Assembly (NCBI GenBank): GCA_963754335.1
Contig: CAVWFQ010000003.1
Location: forward strand, 1,364,001-1,428,000
Direction of reading: 5' to 3'
DNA from: JBBSDP01 sp963754335
GTDB taxonomy: Bacteria; Planctomycetota; Phycisphaerae; Tepidisphaerales; Tepidisphaeraceae
Length of the DNA: 64,000 bases
The translations under genes were made by a program, and so were the position numbers. The first letter of the stretch is position 1; every line of letters begins with the position of its first letter. The notes under the pieces were generated by a model. That model was not told the origin of the DNA, made no database searches, and saw only the letters and a list, made by a program, of their open reading frames with translations. Shown piece after piece: positions 1 through 8,912 of this stretch.

Positions 1-1
1 T

Positions 2-1006
2 CTATCAGCCGATGACGTGGCGCAGGTGGTTGTACCGCCGCCGAAGACGCTTTCGGTCCTCCTCGTTACGGATGGCAATTACTTTCTGGAAAAGGCGATC
101 AACAGCCTGGGCCTTCAGAAACCGGCGATCATGAGGCCGGCGGCGTATGAGGAGAAAGCGCAGACGGATTTCGATGTCATCATCTTCGATCGCTATAAGC
201 CGCAACGGTTGCCCGACGCGGGGAATTTTATCTTCTTCCTTGACGGCCCGCGCTCGGCGTTGCCGGCGAGTCTGAAAGTCAAAGTCGCTCAGGAAAACGG
301 AGCGCCGCTCGTGCTCAGCGACCAGGGCGTTCTCGACTGGAAGCGAGATCATCCCATCCTTGCCCAACTGGCGATGAGCAAGCTCTATATCGCGGAAGCG
401 GTCAAGCTCGAGGCGCCGCCGGATGCCGAAGTGCTTCTCGATGGATTGAAGGGACCGCTGATGGTCTTGCACCGGCAGGGGAAGACCACCAACCTCGTCG
501 TTGCCTTCGATGTGCTTCAAAGCAATTGGCCGCTCAAGGTAAGCTTCCCGATCTTTCTCCATAACGCGCTCCAGTACCTGGCCATCGGCTCGGACATGGA
601 CGTGCGAAAGAGTTTCAGTCCCGGCGCGACGCCGCTCATTCCCCGCACGGCTCTGCAAAAGCTGGGGGATGATGTGAAGAAGATCCGGCTCAAGGGCCCG
701 CAGGCGACGGTCGATGTGCCGATTCCTGAGACCGGCGATTTTGTTTTGCCGCAACTGAATTACGTCGGAATGTATTCCACCGAGCCGGCTGTTCCCGGCT
801 ATGAGCAATTGGCGGTGAATCTGCTCGATGAAAATGAAAGCAATCTTCTTCCCGCCGAAAAGGCCCCCGGCGATGCAACGGCTCCCGTGGAACAGGTGAA
901 GGAGACGCGCGCGCGACTGGAGCTCTGGTGGTGGATCGCCGCCTGCCTGATCCTTCCGCTGCTTTATGTCGAATGGTGGGTCTACACGCGGCGCGTGCAT
1001 CTGTGA
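2..1006 (+). CDS. BatA-like membrane protein, C-terminal part (5' end outside window)
   Basis: The reading frame is open to the left edge, so this is the end of a longer gene. The visible 330 or so residues form a soluble alpha/beta region followed by one C-terminal transmembrane segment (LWWWIAACLILPLLYVEWW) and a short basic tail. This layout matches the C-terminal half of BatA/vWA-type membrane proteins, which are common in Planctomycetota next to MoxR/Bat gene sets. The vWA domain itself would lie upstream and is not visible. The last codons overlap the GTG start of the next gene (GTGA), so the two are probably co-transcribed. Family assignment is by general resemblance only. Confidence 0.6.
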   Translation, partial: LSADDVAQVVVPPPKTLSVLLVTDGNYFLEKAINSLGLQKPAIMRPAAYEEKAQTDFDVIIFDRYKPQRLPDAGNFIFFLDGPRSALPASLKVKVAQENGAPLVLSDQGVLDWKRDHPILAQLAMSKLYIAEAVKLEAPPDAEVLLDGLKGPLMVLHRQGKTTNLVVAFDVLQSNWPLKVSFPIFLHNALQYLAIGSDMDVRKSFSPGATPLIPRTALQKLGDDVKKIRLKGPQATVDVPIPETGDFVLPQLNYVGMYSTEPAVPGYEQLAVNLLDENESNLLPAEKAPGDATAPVEQVKETRARLELWWWIAACLILPLLYVEWWVYTRRVHL

Positions 1007-1953
1007 GGCGCGCGATCCGATTCGACCTGCCTGGCGCGATGCTGTTGCTGGGCACGCTCTTCTGGGGCGCGGGATTCACCTGGGCCAAGGCCTCCATCGA
1101 AGGAGCAAATCGCGCCGCAAACCTGCCGCACGGCGCGCTCTTCGGGCCGCTCTTCACGCTCGGGCTTCGATTCAGTCTGGGGGCGATCGTCTGGTTCGCG
1201 CTGTTTCCCGCCGCCCGTCGCGGGTGGACCCCTGAGAGCGCCGCGCGAGCGCTCGGATTGGGCGCGTTACTGGCGGCGGGATTGATCGTTCAGCATCTCG
1301 GGCTCGATCGCACTTCCGAAGCCGTCAGCGCGTTTCTCACCAGTCTGACCATTTTGTTTGTGCCGATCCTGGTGACGCTGACATCCCGGCGTCCGCCGCG
1401 CGGCGTGTTGTGGCTTGGGGTGATCATCGCCGTTGTTGGAGTCTGGATGATGACCGGCGCTCAGCCGACTGGGTTTGGCAGGGGGGAAATCCTCGGCCTG
1501 GCCTGCTCGTTCGCATTTGCGCTGTATATCCTCGCCGTAAATAGCGTGGTGCCGAATGACAGTCCGTGGCGGATGACGGGCGGGCAATTTCTTGTCGTCG
1601 GTGTCGCCTGCCTGGTTTGTGCCTCTTTGTCGCCGGGCGGATCGAACGCATATCGACCGGCGGGATTTTTGCGCGTGATGTTTGCGCCGGAGGTGACGGT
1701 GAATATTCTATTGCTCACGGTTTTCGCCACGATCGGCGCATTCGGACTGCTCACGCACTTTCAGCCTTTTGTCGAACCAACGCGGGCGGCACTGATCTAC
1801 CTTTTTGAACCGGTGGTCGCGACCCTCTGGGCAGCCGTCGCGGCGGGACGTGGATTGGGAAAGGTCGCATTGATCGGTGCGGCTCTGATCCTGGCGGCGA
1901 ACGTTCTTGCCGAAATTCTCACAATGCGCTCGGCTGCGGAAATGGAATCTTGA
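1003..1953 (+). CDS. EamA/DMT-family transporter
   Basis: This 316-residue integral membrane protein has about ten hydrophobic segments arranged as two EamA repeats. The first opens with the motif GTLFWGAGFTWAKASIEG and the second ends near LFEPVVATLWAAVAAG, both characteristic of drug/metabolite exporters (DMT superfamily) in the inner membrane. I chose the GTG at 1003, whose TGA overlaps the upstream stop, because an earlier in-frame ATG at 928 would lie inside the previous gene. The substrate cannot be told from sequence. The frame is intact. Confidence 0.85.
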   Translation: MRRAIRFDLPGAMLLLGTLFWGAGFTWAKASIEGANRAANLPHGALFGPLFTLGLRFSLGAIVWFALFPAARRGWTPESAARALGLGALLAAGLIVQHLGLDRTSEAVSAFLTSLTILFVPILVTLTSRRPPRGVLWLGVIIAVVGVWMMTGAQPTGFGRGEILGLACSFAFALYILAVNSVVPNDSPWRMTGGQFLVVGVACLVCASLSPGGSNAYRPAGFLRVMFAPEVTVNILLLTVFATIGAFGLLTHFQPFVEPTRAALIYLFEPVVATLWAAVAAGRGLGKVALIGAALILAANVLAEILTMRSAAEMES

Positions 1954-2082
1954 TCGCGAAATTTTCAGAATCCTCCATTATCGCGGGGGAAAAGTGCGTT
2001 TTTTATCCATCCGCTGGTTTTCCGGTCGATAAAGATTCGGGCACCTGGGTCGGGCGCGATTTCGAATCCAGTTCTTGATTGG

Positions 2083-2143
2083 GTGGCACGGGCGTCCCGC
2101 CCGTGCGGCCAGGAAAGAGCACGGGCGGGACGCCCAATGCCAC
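2083..2143. repeat. Inverted repeat, dispersed hairpin type
   Basis: A left arm of about 24 bases (2083-2106, beginning GTGGCACGGGCGTCCCGC) is matched by a right arm at 2119-2143, with one inserted base and a 12-base loop. It lies between the EamA gene and the MFS start and is not followed by a T-run. It resembles the short GC-rich hairpins scattered elsewhere in the window rather than a classical terminator. It could still act as an RNA stop or mRNA stabiliser. Confidence 0.7.
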
Positions 2144-2170
2144 AAGGAGATCTCAGGATGCCCTGAGAAA

Positions 2171-3723
2171 ATGACCGAAGTCGCTCTTTCAATCTCCATT
2201 CGATCCGACGATGCCGCGGATATCCCCGCGCGTTCCGTCCGGCGGCCGATGGAGCTTTCGACGCTGGCATGGATCTTCGGCGCGGTCTGGTCCACCGCCA
2301 CGACCGGCGCTCCGCTCACACTCTTTGCCCAGGGACTGCACGCCAGCCCGATGCAGTTCGGCCTGCTTGCCGCGATTCCTTATCTGGCCGCTCTTCTGTC
2401 GCTTCCGTCGAGCCTCCTCATTCACCGGACTGGCAAACGCAAGGTTCTATTTCTCGGAAGCCTCTATTTTCAGCGGGCAATGTGGTTTCCGCTTGCGATC
2501 ATTCCCACTTGGATGGTCTTTCGATTCGGGCCATCAGCCGCCGCTGGCGCCGTGATTGTTTTCCTGATCCTTACGCTCCTGATGCATTGCGGCCAGGGGA
2601 TCGGCGGACCCGCATGGGCAAGCTGGATGGCGGACCTGGTGCCGCATCGCGTCCATGGAAAATATTTTTCTCAACGCCGTCGGTGGGGCATCCTCTCATC
2701 GATTCCTGCCGCGCTCCTGATCGGCTGGGTTCTCGACCGCAAAGGTGCGTGGGATGCCGGCCAGGCGACGCTCGGCTGGTGCGCCATCATTTTCTGTTGC
2801 GCGGCGGTCTGCGGAATCGCCGATATCGCACTGTTTCATTTAGTTCCGGAATCTCTCGGCGACATCGCGCTGGGACGGGGCTGCTCCACGCATTGCGCGA
2901 GCCGCTGCGCGACCGGCAGTTTCTGTGCATCGGCACATTTGTCGGCGTGCTGACGTTCGCGATGAGCCTGATGACGCAATTCCAAACGCTCTTTCTCCTT
3001 GACGTACTTAAAATCGGGGACACGGCCACGCAGATGATGCTCGTTGTGGCGCCGATGATCGCTCAATTGCTCGTTCTCCCGGCCTGGGGTGCTGCAGCGG
3101 ATCGAATGGGGAAAAAGCCGATGCTGATCATCGCCGGCCTCGGCATGGTCCCGGTAACGATCGGCTGGTGCTTCATCACGGCGCGGACGGCCTGGGTGGG
3201 ATATCTTCTGTCGGCCGCCGGCATGGCGCTCTGGGCGGGAGTTGAGGTGGCGAATCTCAATCTGGTGTTGCAGACGTCCGGCTCTCGCCGCGGACGCGCC
3301 GGAGGAAGCGGATTCGCCGCCGTCAACACGCTCCAGATCAACATTGCCGGCCTGCTCGGCGGTTTGGTGGCGGGGTTGGTGGCTCAGCGTTTCGCCGCCT
3401 GGTCGTGGCGGCCTATTGAAGGGTTTCGCGCCTTCAGCTTTTACGATCTGCTCTTTGCGGGGAGCACCGTGCTGCGACTGGGAGCAGTAGCGGCCCTCCT
3501 GTCGTTCATTGATGAGCCGACAGCGCGAAGCTGCAGGCAGACGGTCGGATTCATGGCTTGCGCCGATCTGTCGGGATTGAAGCAAAGCGTGCCCTTCAAT
3601 CGGCGCCGAGGTTTCGAGTCATCGTCGATACTTTCTCCGGCAAGATCTGGTGATAGAGAAGAAGTCGATGTTTCCGATCAACCCCGAGCACCACAGAGTT
3701 TGGCGTTGCCGTCGTATAAGTGA
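2171..3723 (+). CDS. MFS transporter, frameshifted
   Basis: The protein starts at ATG 2171 (MTEVALSISIRS). The first frame covers six or so transmembrane segments, including an MFS loop (IHRTGKRKVLFLGS). It breaks near 2870 and continues in another frame (LLHALREPLRDRQFLCIG) with the remaining segments, including a second MFS-type loop (AADRMGKKPMLI). Together it is one major facilitator superfamily permease of about 510 residues. The last 40 codons overlap tail-to-tail with the MnhE gene and look non-native, so a second frameshift near 3560 is possible. The substrate is unknown. The split is most likely a sequence error, since many genes here show the same fault. Confidence 0.75.
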
Positions 3724-4117
3724 CGGCCAATGCTCGTCGGGCGGCGGATAGCGGATCATTCCCCACTTCCTGGTAGGGGGTTGTATACAATCCGCCAACA
3801 CGTGGATTAGTCGTAAAAAGGCGAAGCACTGCTGCGGAAAAGACTTGCCATGTCCCTAAAACCAGGTTCCACCCGATCCGCCAGCCCTGTAAAAGATCCG
3901 CCGCTCGGAATTTGAACTGAACAGGATCTGCGCAATAAAAAACATAGGCGGCGGTGAGCGAAAGGGTTGTGACAACCGATCCGGCAATCCATTCGCGCCA
4001 CCCGACGTTGTTGGTGAAGACCAGATAGGCGGCCATGAGAAATGCCCAGGCGATCGCCCATCTCAAGATCGACACCGCGGCGGAGTGTTGATTTCCTGTG
4101 AGCCATTGTTTCTCCAT
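3596..4117 (-). CDS. mnhE: Mrp/Mnh cation:proton antiporter subunit E
   Basis: The product has about 173 residues. Two or three N-terminal membrane helices are followed by a cytoplasmic domain with the MnhE-typical stretch (TTATPNSVVLGVDRKHRLLLYH), close to the TPGT...D signature of the family. I moved the start to MEKQWLTG at 4117, ten bases after the mnhD stop and behind a GAAGG ribosome site. It is the last gene of a minus-strand antiporter operon. MnhE is a small membrane subunit of the multi-protein Mrp complex that exchanges Na+ (or K+) for H+. Confidence 0.8.
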   Translation of the reverse strand: MEKQWLTGNQHSAAVSILRWAIAWAFLMAAYLVFTNNVGWREWIAGSVVTTLSLTAAYVFYCADPVQFKFRAADLLQGWRIGWNLVLGTWQVFSAAVLRLFTTNPRVGGLYTTPYQEVGNDPLSAARRALAVTYTTATPNSVVLGVDRKHRLLLYHQILPEKVSTMTRNLGAD

Positions 4118-4127
4118 CTGAAAACCT

Positions 4128-5954
4128 TCAGCGATGCCAGAGAAAAAGCAGCAGTCCGCCGTAGAGGGCGAGCCCAAAAGTCAGCCATGCGGTGTAATCC
4201 CCGACGTGCCCGCTTTGCAGGCGGCGCAGGGGGCGCATCGCTTCATGCAGCCCATGTCCGGTTTTCCAAGCGAGCGGACGTCCCATCCAGGCCGGCATCA
4301 GCGCCGCCAGTGCGACGAGGATGGCTCCCGCCATGGAAACGAGAATTGTCCACGAAGCCGGCGATGCAACAAAGGGTGCATTCGGCAACGGTCCAGAACG
4401 TCCCTCCAATACCGCGGATGTGTAGCCGGAGCTTTGCTGAAAGCGATAGGCGGCGATCTCGATGCCGTGGCGGAATTCCCCGGAGAGACTGACGCAAATC
4501 GCGCCTGAGATGAGAGCGATGGCGGCTATCCACATCGCCACGGGGACGCCCTCTTTTCCTCCCTGGGTTTCTGATTCCATGGGGATGTGAGGGGCGCCGC
4601 GCGAAGTGCCTTCACGAACCGGTCCCCATCCGAGGAAGATGCGCGCAGTCGCTCGGAGGACAGCGGCGCACGTCAGTATCTCCACGATCAGGGTAATGAC
4701 GCAAACCCATTTCGTTCCGTGTTCTTCGGCACTGACGTCGATCAATGCCTGTCCATAAAAGGTTGCAAACGGGGGAATGCCGGCCAAACCCAGCGCGCCA
4801 AAGACCATGAGGATGCCGACCCAGGGTACTTTGCGTCCTTCGCCGCGCAGATCAAACTCATCGACGGAGCCGAATCGATGCAGAAGGATTCCGGCACAGG
4901 CGAACAACCCGCCCTTGGCCAGGCCGTGGCCGAGGACATAGATCGCCACGCCCGCCAGCGCGATTGGCCTGAGCAAAGCGAATCCGACCAGCATGAGCCC
5001 GACATGGCTGATCGTGGAGAAGGCGAGCAGCCGCTTGAGATGCCGCTGGCCGAAGCAGAGGATTGCGCCGATCAGCGCGGTCAGGCATCCGATGAATAGA
5101 AACAGGTCGCCGACGGCATGACCGCTGCCCGCTACTGACGGCGCGAATACCGTCCAGTAAACTCGAGCAATGGCATAGACGCCGAGTTCCACCATCACGC
5201 CCGAAAAGAGGATGCAAACCGGCGTGGGCGCCACCGCATGAGCGTCGGCGAGCCAGAAGTGAAATGGGGCCGCCGCCGACTTGACCAGGAAACCGCACAC
5301 AACAAACAAGAACGCTGCTCCGATGAAGCTTTCGCCGGCGGCGGAGGCCGCGAGTGATGCGCCGACCTGGCTCATGTTCAGTGAGCCGGTCAGCGAATAG
5401 AGCAGCGCGACGCCTGAAAGCGAGAGGAATGCTCCGATGGTATTGACGATCGCGAAATTCAGTGCGCCCTGGAGTGACTGCTTCTCTTCGGATTTGTAGC
5501 CGCACAAGCCGACTGCGGTCGCGGTCATCAGCTCGAACCACACAAACAGATTGAATAGATCGCCGGTCAGGCACATTCCGCACATCGAGGCGAGAAAGAC
5601 CAGCATCAAAGCGTGGTAGAGCGATTTGATCGATTCGAAATAAGCTGCAGAGAAGATGAATGCGCAAAGCACCAGCAGCGATACAAGAGCGGCCAATCCC
5701 GCGCCGATCGGATCGATCATGAAGCAGACGCCGACGGGGAAGCCGCTGTGGGATGCGGGCTTCCATCCTCCAAACCAGTAGACGATCGTAGCGTCGTGCG
5801 AGTGATGGACGAGCAGCAGACAGACCAAGGCAATCGAAGCCGACGTGAGAATCGCAACGATGTCAAGAACGCGTCTTGGAAGAAGGTTTCCTGCGCCGGC
5901 GAGAATGGCCGCAACCAGCAGCGGAATTACAACGGGCAATGGCGCTAATTGCAT
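4128..5954 (-). CDS. mnhD: Mrp/Mnh antiporter subunit D (NuoM/NuoN-like)
   Basis: This 608-residue polytopic protein of about 14 helices belongs to the proton-translocating family shared by complex I and Mrp antiporters. Visible signatures include FNLFVWFELMTATAVGLCG, where the Glu is the conserved intramembrane carboxylate. Lys/His-containing helices follow (LVKSAAAPFHFWLADAHAVAPTP and FSTISHVGLMLVG). A hydrophilic insert near residues 455-475 and a C-terminal helix complete it. It is the only NuoL/M/N-type subunit in the module; a separate large MrpA is not present. It is translationally close to the C subunit (3 bases). Confidence 0.88.
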   Translation of the reverse strand: MQLAPLPVVIPLLVAAILAGAGNLLPRRVLDIVAILTSASIALVCLLLVHHSHDATIVYWFGGWKPASHSGFPVGVCFMIDPIGAGLAALVSLLVLCAFIFSAAYFESIKSLYHALMLVFLASMCGMCLTGDLFNLFVWFELMTATAVGLCGYKSEEKQSLQGALNFAIVNTIGAFLSLSGVALLYSLTGSLNMSQVGASLAASAAGESFIGAAFLFVVCGFLVKSAAAPFHFWLADAHAVAPTPVCILFSGVMVELGVYAIARVYWTVFAPSVAGSGHAVGDLFLFIGCLTALIGAILCFGQRHLKRLLAFSTISHVGLMLVGFALLRPIALAGVAIYVLGHGLAKGGLFACAGILLHRFGSVDEFDLRGEGRKVPWVGILMVFGALGLAGIPPFATFYGQALIDVSAEEHGTKWVCVITLIVEILTCAAVLRATARIFLGWGPVREGTSRGAPHIPMESETQGGKEGVPVAMWIAAIALISGAICVSLSGEFRHGIEIAAYRFQQSSGYTSAVLEGRSGPLPNAPFVASPASWTILVSMAGAILVALAALMPAWMGRPLAWKTGHGLHEAMRPLRRLQSGHVGDYTAWLTFGLALYGGLLLFLWHR

Positions 5955-5957
5955 TCG

Positions 5958-6317
5958 CTACCCCTGCATCAGATTCACTTTGCTCGGATCGGCCGACCCA
6001 CATCTCTTGTGAATTTGCACGGTGATCGCCAACAAAAGGGCCACGACGGTCGCCTCCACGACAATGTCGGTGAGCATCAGTGCCTGGATCACCGGATCGA
6101 CGGCGGCGCTCCCCGCGTTGACCTTGTCGGTGAAGACCGGGGCCGGCAATCCCGGACGGAATCCGATCACCGTCAGCAGCACATAGGTGGAGGCCTGAAC
6201 CACTGCGAGGCAGATGCAGGCGTGGATGAGGTGACGGCTGGTGATGATGCCCCAGAGGCCAATGAGGAGAAGCCAGGAAGCGACGGCAAATCCGCAATAG
6301 GTGATGAGCTTGTCCAT
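5958..6317 (-). CDS. mnhC: Mrp/Mnh antiporter subunit C (NuoK-like)
   Basis: This 119-residue protein has three hydrophobic segments and the NuoK/MnhC-type arrangement: GIITSRHLIHACICLAVVQ in helix 2 and DPVIQALMLTDIVVEATVVA in helix 3, with the conserved acidic residue in the membrane. A slightly long loop between helices 2 and 3 is within family range. It sits between the MbhE/MnhB-like gene (adjacent) and mnhD (3 bases). As in complex I, this subunit forms part of the proton path beside the large antiporter subunit. Confidence 0.85.
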   Translation of the reverse strand: MDKLITYCGFAVASWLLLIGLWGIITSRHLIHACICLAVVQASTYVLLTVIGFRPGLPAPVFTDKVNAGSAAVDPVIQALMLTDIVVEATVVALLLAITVQIHKRCGSADPSKVNLMQG

Positions 6318-7094
6318 CTAATCTCCGCTCGCGGTGAGAGTCTCCTGCAGGAATGCGAAAATGATGAGCAGAAATCCTCCAGTGACCTCAACCCCGGTTG
6401 CAAAGCTAATTAACGGAATCGTGCCGCCGCAGGTCAGTTCGTTGGCCTTGCCGAGCGGCAGGACATTGGCCAGAAATTCGCGATGCACGACCAGGGCGAT
6501 GCCACCGACCAGGACAAATCCCGCGGCCCCCGCCGCCTCGGCGATTTCGAACACCGGGTGCGTCATGATTCGCTTGAAGACGTCGAAGTTCTCGGCCAGA
6601 TAAATGATCATCGCCGCGCTCGCCAGGATGACCCCGCCCTGGAATCCGCCACCGGGCGTGAGCTGACCGTGAATGACGATATAGAGGCCGAAGAGCACCT
6701 TCGGTGCGATCATGATGAAAAGCCATAACTTCAGTGCGTCAGTCGGCGCGACATCGCGGCCTGGTGAGGCAGCATCGGGAAGCGGCTCATCCCGTTTCTC
6801 TTCCGCCTGTCGCAACAACACCATCGTCCCCATGACCGAAACGAAGAGAATGAATTCCTCTCCGACAGTATCAAACCCGCGATAATCGAAATTGACGGCC
6901 GAGACAGCGTCGGTGACATTGCGCTCGTTGACCACGTTGGAATTGATCGCAATGGCATAACGGTCGCGAAGCGAAGAGGGGCCGGGCAACCGAACAAAAC
7001 AGACGATCTGTAATAACGCAATCCCGGCCGCGCCGACGAGGAACAGTCCGATGCGCCGCGGTTGCTCACCGGTTCTCCTGATGATCGGGGCCAA
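6318..7094 (-). CDS. MbhE-MnhB fusion subunit of the antiporter
   Basis: The product has about 258 residues and two parts. The N-terminal 90 residues resemble MbhE (a membrane helix, then NERNVTDAVSAVNFDYRGFDTVGEE with a second helix). The rest is MnhB-like (four helices with LYIVIHGQLTPGGGFQGGV, the hallmark motif). No ATG precedes the first helix. The TTG at 7094 has a GGGAG seven bases upstream and overlaps the previous gene by 29 bases, so I use it. Fusion of MbhE and MnhB parts is known in Mrp/Mbh-related modules. Confidence 0.78.
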   Translation of the reverse strand: MAPIIRRTGEQPRRIGLFLVGAAGIALLQIVCFVRLPGPSSLRDRYAIAINSNVVNERNVTDAVSAVNFDYRGFDTVGEEFILFVSVMGTMVLLRQAEEKRDEPLPDAASPGRDVAPTDALKLWLFIMIAPKVLFGLYIVIHGQLTPGGGFQGGVILASAAMIIYLAENFDVFKRIMTHPVFEIAEAAGAAGFVLVGGIALVVHREFLANVLPLGKANELTCGGTIPLISFATGVEVTGGFLLIIFAFLQETLTASGD

Positions 7095-7695
7095 TCTTTT
7101 TCTCCCGGAGCAACTGGTCGCGGCGCAGCTTCGCAAGGGCGAGGAGAATCATGAGTGGAAGGCCGACCGCTCCAACGACAATCTGCGACAACGCCACATC
7201 GGGCGCCTGAAAAATCATGAACATCATCGCCAGGAGTAGGCCAAAGAAACTGATCCCAATCGCCTGTTGCGCGGGATCGCGCACCTGCACCACGCAGGTT
7301 CCGGTTATGGCCAGCAACGCGAGGATACTCAATTGCAGGACAATCATTGCGCCTCCTTTGCCAGGCTTTTCATCCGGGCGGACTTCGGGGATCTGCTCTT
7401 CGGGTTGGATTTCCCAATGACCCGCCTGACGGATCCGGACCGCCCGCGCGGTGGCGTGGGTAAGGATAGAGTTCATTGCAAAAAGGAGAACGGCGATGAG
7501 CGTGACTTTGAGTCGAGACTGCCAATCTTTGTCCGAAAGCCACACCGCGATGGCGATGAGGAAGACGGCGAGTGAAACGACCGGCGAAGAATAGTGCATC
7601 AATTCATAGGCGTTCCGCATTAGAAGGAGCGAGTACGCGCTGATGAGCGTCAGAAGTATGGCGAGCCCGACAATAAGACCGATCGCAATCTGCAT
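7066..7695 (-). CDS. MnhG-MbhD fusion subunit of the antiporter
   Basis: This 209-residue protein has an N-terminal MnhG-like half: three helices with YSLLLMRNAYELMHYSSPVV and a conserved charged segment after the third. The C-terminal half is MbhD/DUF4040-like: three helices with FQAPDVALSQIVVGAVGLP, the acidic-residue motif shared with the C-terminal part of MrpA. Gene order F, G-D, E-B, C, D, E parallels the antiporter half of archaeal Mbh hydrogenases, but no hydrogenase genes are visible. The membrane complex probably exchanges cations for protons. Confidence 0.8.
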   Translation of the reverse strand: MQIAIGLIVGLAILLTLISAYSLLLMRNAYELMHYSSPVVSLAVFLIAIAVWLSDKDWQSRLKVTLIAVLLFAMNSILTHATARAVRIRQAGHWEIQPEEQIPEVRPDEKPGKGGAMIVLQLSILALLAITGTCVVQVRDPAQQAIGISFFGLLLAMMFMIFQAPDVALSQIVVGAVGLPLMILLALAKLRRDQLLREKKIGPDHQENR

Positions 7696-7701
7696 TTGTT
7701 T

Positions 7702-7953
7702 TCACAGCCATCGTTGGATAAAGCGCGTAAAGACCATTCCGCCACCGAAGGAAAGGAAAGTAAGTGTCAGGGGAAGGTCAAAAAAAGAGGGACGTCCGTA
7801 ACCTTCACAAATGAGGATCAATTCGATTACGACAAGACAAGACGCAAATTCGAGCCCGACAAGCCTTTGCGCGCTTTCGCGTCGAAAGCAGATAAAAAGC
7901 AGCGGGATAAACGCCAGCAAGAGCACAGTCGCCGCCATGAGCCACACGTTCAT
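7702..7953 (-). CDS. mnhF: Mrp/Mnh antiporter subunit F
   Basis: This short protein has three helices and contains RLVGLEFASCLVVIELILIC, the MnhF-type central helix, which normally carries an Asp/Glu. I chose ATG 7953 (MNVWLMAAT); an in-frame TTG at 7971 is the alternative. It is the first gene of the operon, six bases ahead of the MnhG-MbhD gene. The operon promoter must lie in the short interval next to the hairpin at 7993-8018; no clear -10/-35 was recognised. Confidence 0.78.
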   Translation of the reverse strand: MNVWLMAATVLLLAFIPLLFICFRRESAQRLVGLEFASCLVVIELILICEGYGRPSFFDLPLTLTFLSFGGGMVFTRFIQRWL

Positions 7954-7992
7954 GACCGAAGGAGTACGCAAACAGCGTTCCCCAATCGAAAA

Positions 7993-8018
7993 ACCCCGTC
8001 ACGGCGGCGTGACGGGGT
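7993..8018 (-). terminator. Rho-independent terminator after the HEAT gene
   Basis: Arms ACCCCGTCAC (7993-8002) and GTGACGGGGT (8009-8018) enclose a six-base loop. On the minus strand the hairpin is followed directly by a run of T (GGGGTTTTTCG). It lies about 35 bases after the stop of the HEAT-repeat gene, so it ends that transcript just before the antiporter operon starts. Confidence 0.8.
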
Positions 8019-8052
8019 GCGCGAATTACGTAACTGCAGGAAACCGAATCGT

Positions 8053-8799
8053 TCAGCGGCGCAAGCCGGTGCTGGCGGCGTCGCGGATGGCGGGCTCCTC
8101 GAAGGAATTGTCGGCGATGGTCGCGAGCTCCGCTTCGGCGCGCGTTCCGCCGAGTTGTCCGAGGGAGACGATCGCCGCCCGGCGGGCGACCGGCAGGAAA
8201 TAGCCGGTGCGATTCCGCACGACGTCGATCAGGGCATCGATGGCTTCGCTGTCGCCGAGCGCGGCCAGGGAGCGAATGGATTCAATGCTCACCTCAGCGA
8301 TTGGATCGGTGATCGCCACGAGCAGCGGCTCGAGGGCGCGTCGATCCTGGAGCTGGCCCAGGCTCGCGGCCGCGGCGGCGCGAACCACGCTGTGGAAATA
8401 CCCGTCGCTATTTGCAAGCACTTCGGTGAGGGGAATGACCGCAGCGCGATCGCCCAGTAATCCGAGCTCGATGGCCGCATCGCGGGCGTTGTCAGCATTC
8501 GAGTTGCGCAGGCTCAGAATCGTCGCGGCGACCGCGGCCCACTGATCCTCGGCGGGATTCGAAATGGAAGTCGTGACCTGAGCGGTCGTCACTTCGGCGG
8601 CAGCAGTTAGATTTTTGATGACTGTTGGGATCTTCACTTCGGGCGCCTTGGCGACAACGGTCGGCGCTGCGACCGCAGCGGCATTCGTATTGATGGACGG
8701 GGTCACCGTTGCGGCGGGTTTCGATTTCTTCGTCTCGACGAGCGTCGGGATGGCGGTGAATTTCTTTTCGGACTTCTTGCTGGTTGTCTTGCGCGGCAT
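8053..8799 (-). CDS. HEAT-repeat protein
   Basis: The product has 248 residues. The first 80 are rich in Lys, Ala, Thr and Pro and probably disordered. Residues about 85-248 form four to five HEAT-type helical repeats, with recurring patterns such as VRAAAAASLGQLQDRRALEPLL and ARRAAIVSLGQLGGT. Such repeats usually make protein-binding scaffolds; no catalytic motif is seen. ATG 8799 has a perfect AGGAGG six bases upstream. The gene is monocistronic: its own terminator follows and the transglutaminase operon ends upstream. Confidence 0.82.
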   Translation of the reverse strand: MPRKTTSKKSEKKFTAIPTLVETKKSKPAATVTPSINTNAAAVAAPTVVAKAPEVKIPTVIKNLTAAAEVTTAQVTTSISNPAEDQWAAVAATILSLRNSNADNARDAAIELGLLGDRAAVIPLTEVLANSDGYFHSVVRAAAAASLGQLQDRRALEPLLVAITDPIAEVSIESIRSLAALGDSEAIDALIDVVRNRTGYFLPVARRAAIVSLGQLGGTRAEAELATIADNSFEEPAIRDAASTGLRR

Positions 8800-8912
8800 G
8801 GAACGCCTCCTGAAAATGGGATAAATATCGGACTACACATCTGGTTATCGACCGCGCCCGCCTCTGGGCCTCAACAATTTGGCGAAGATGAAAACCTCAT
8901 TGCGTGCGCGCC

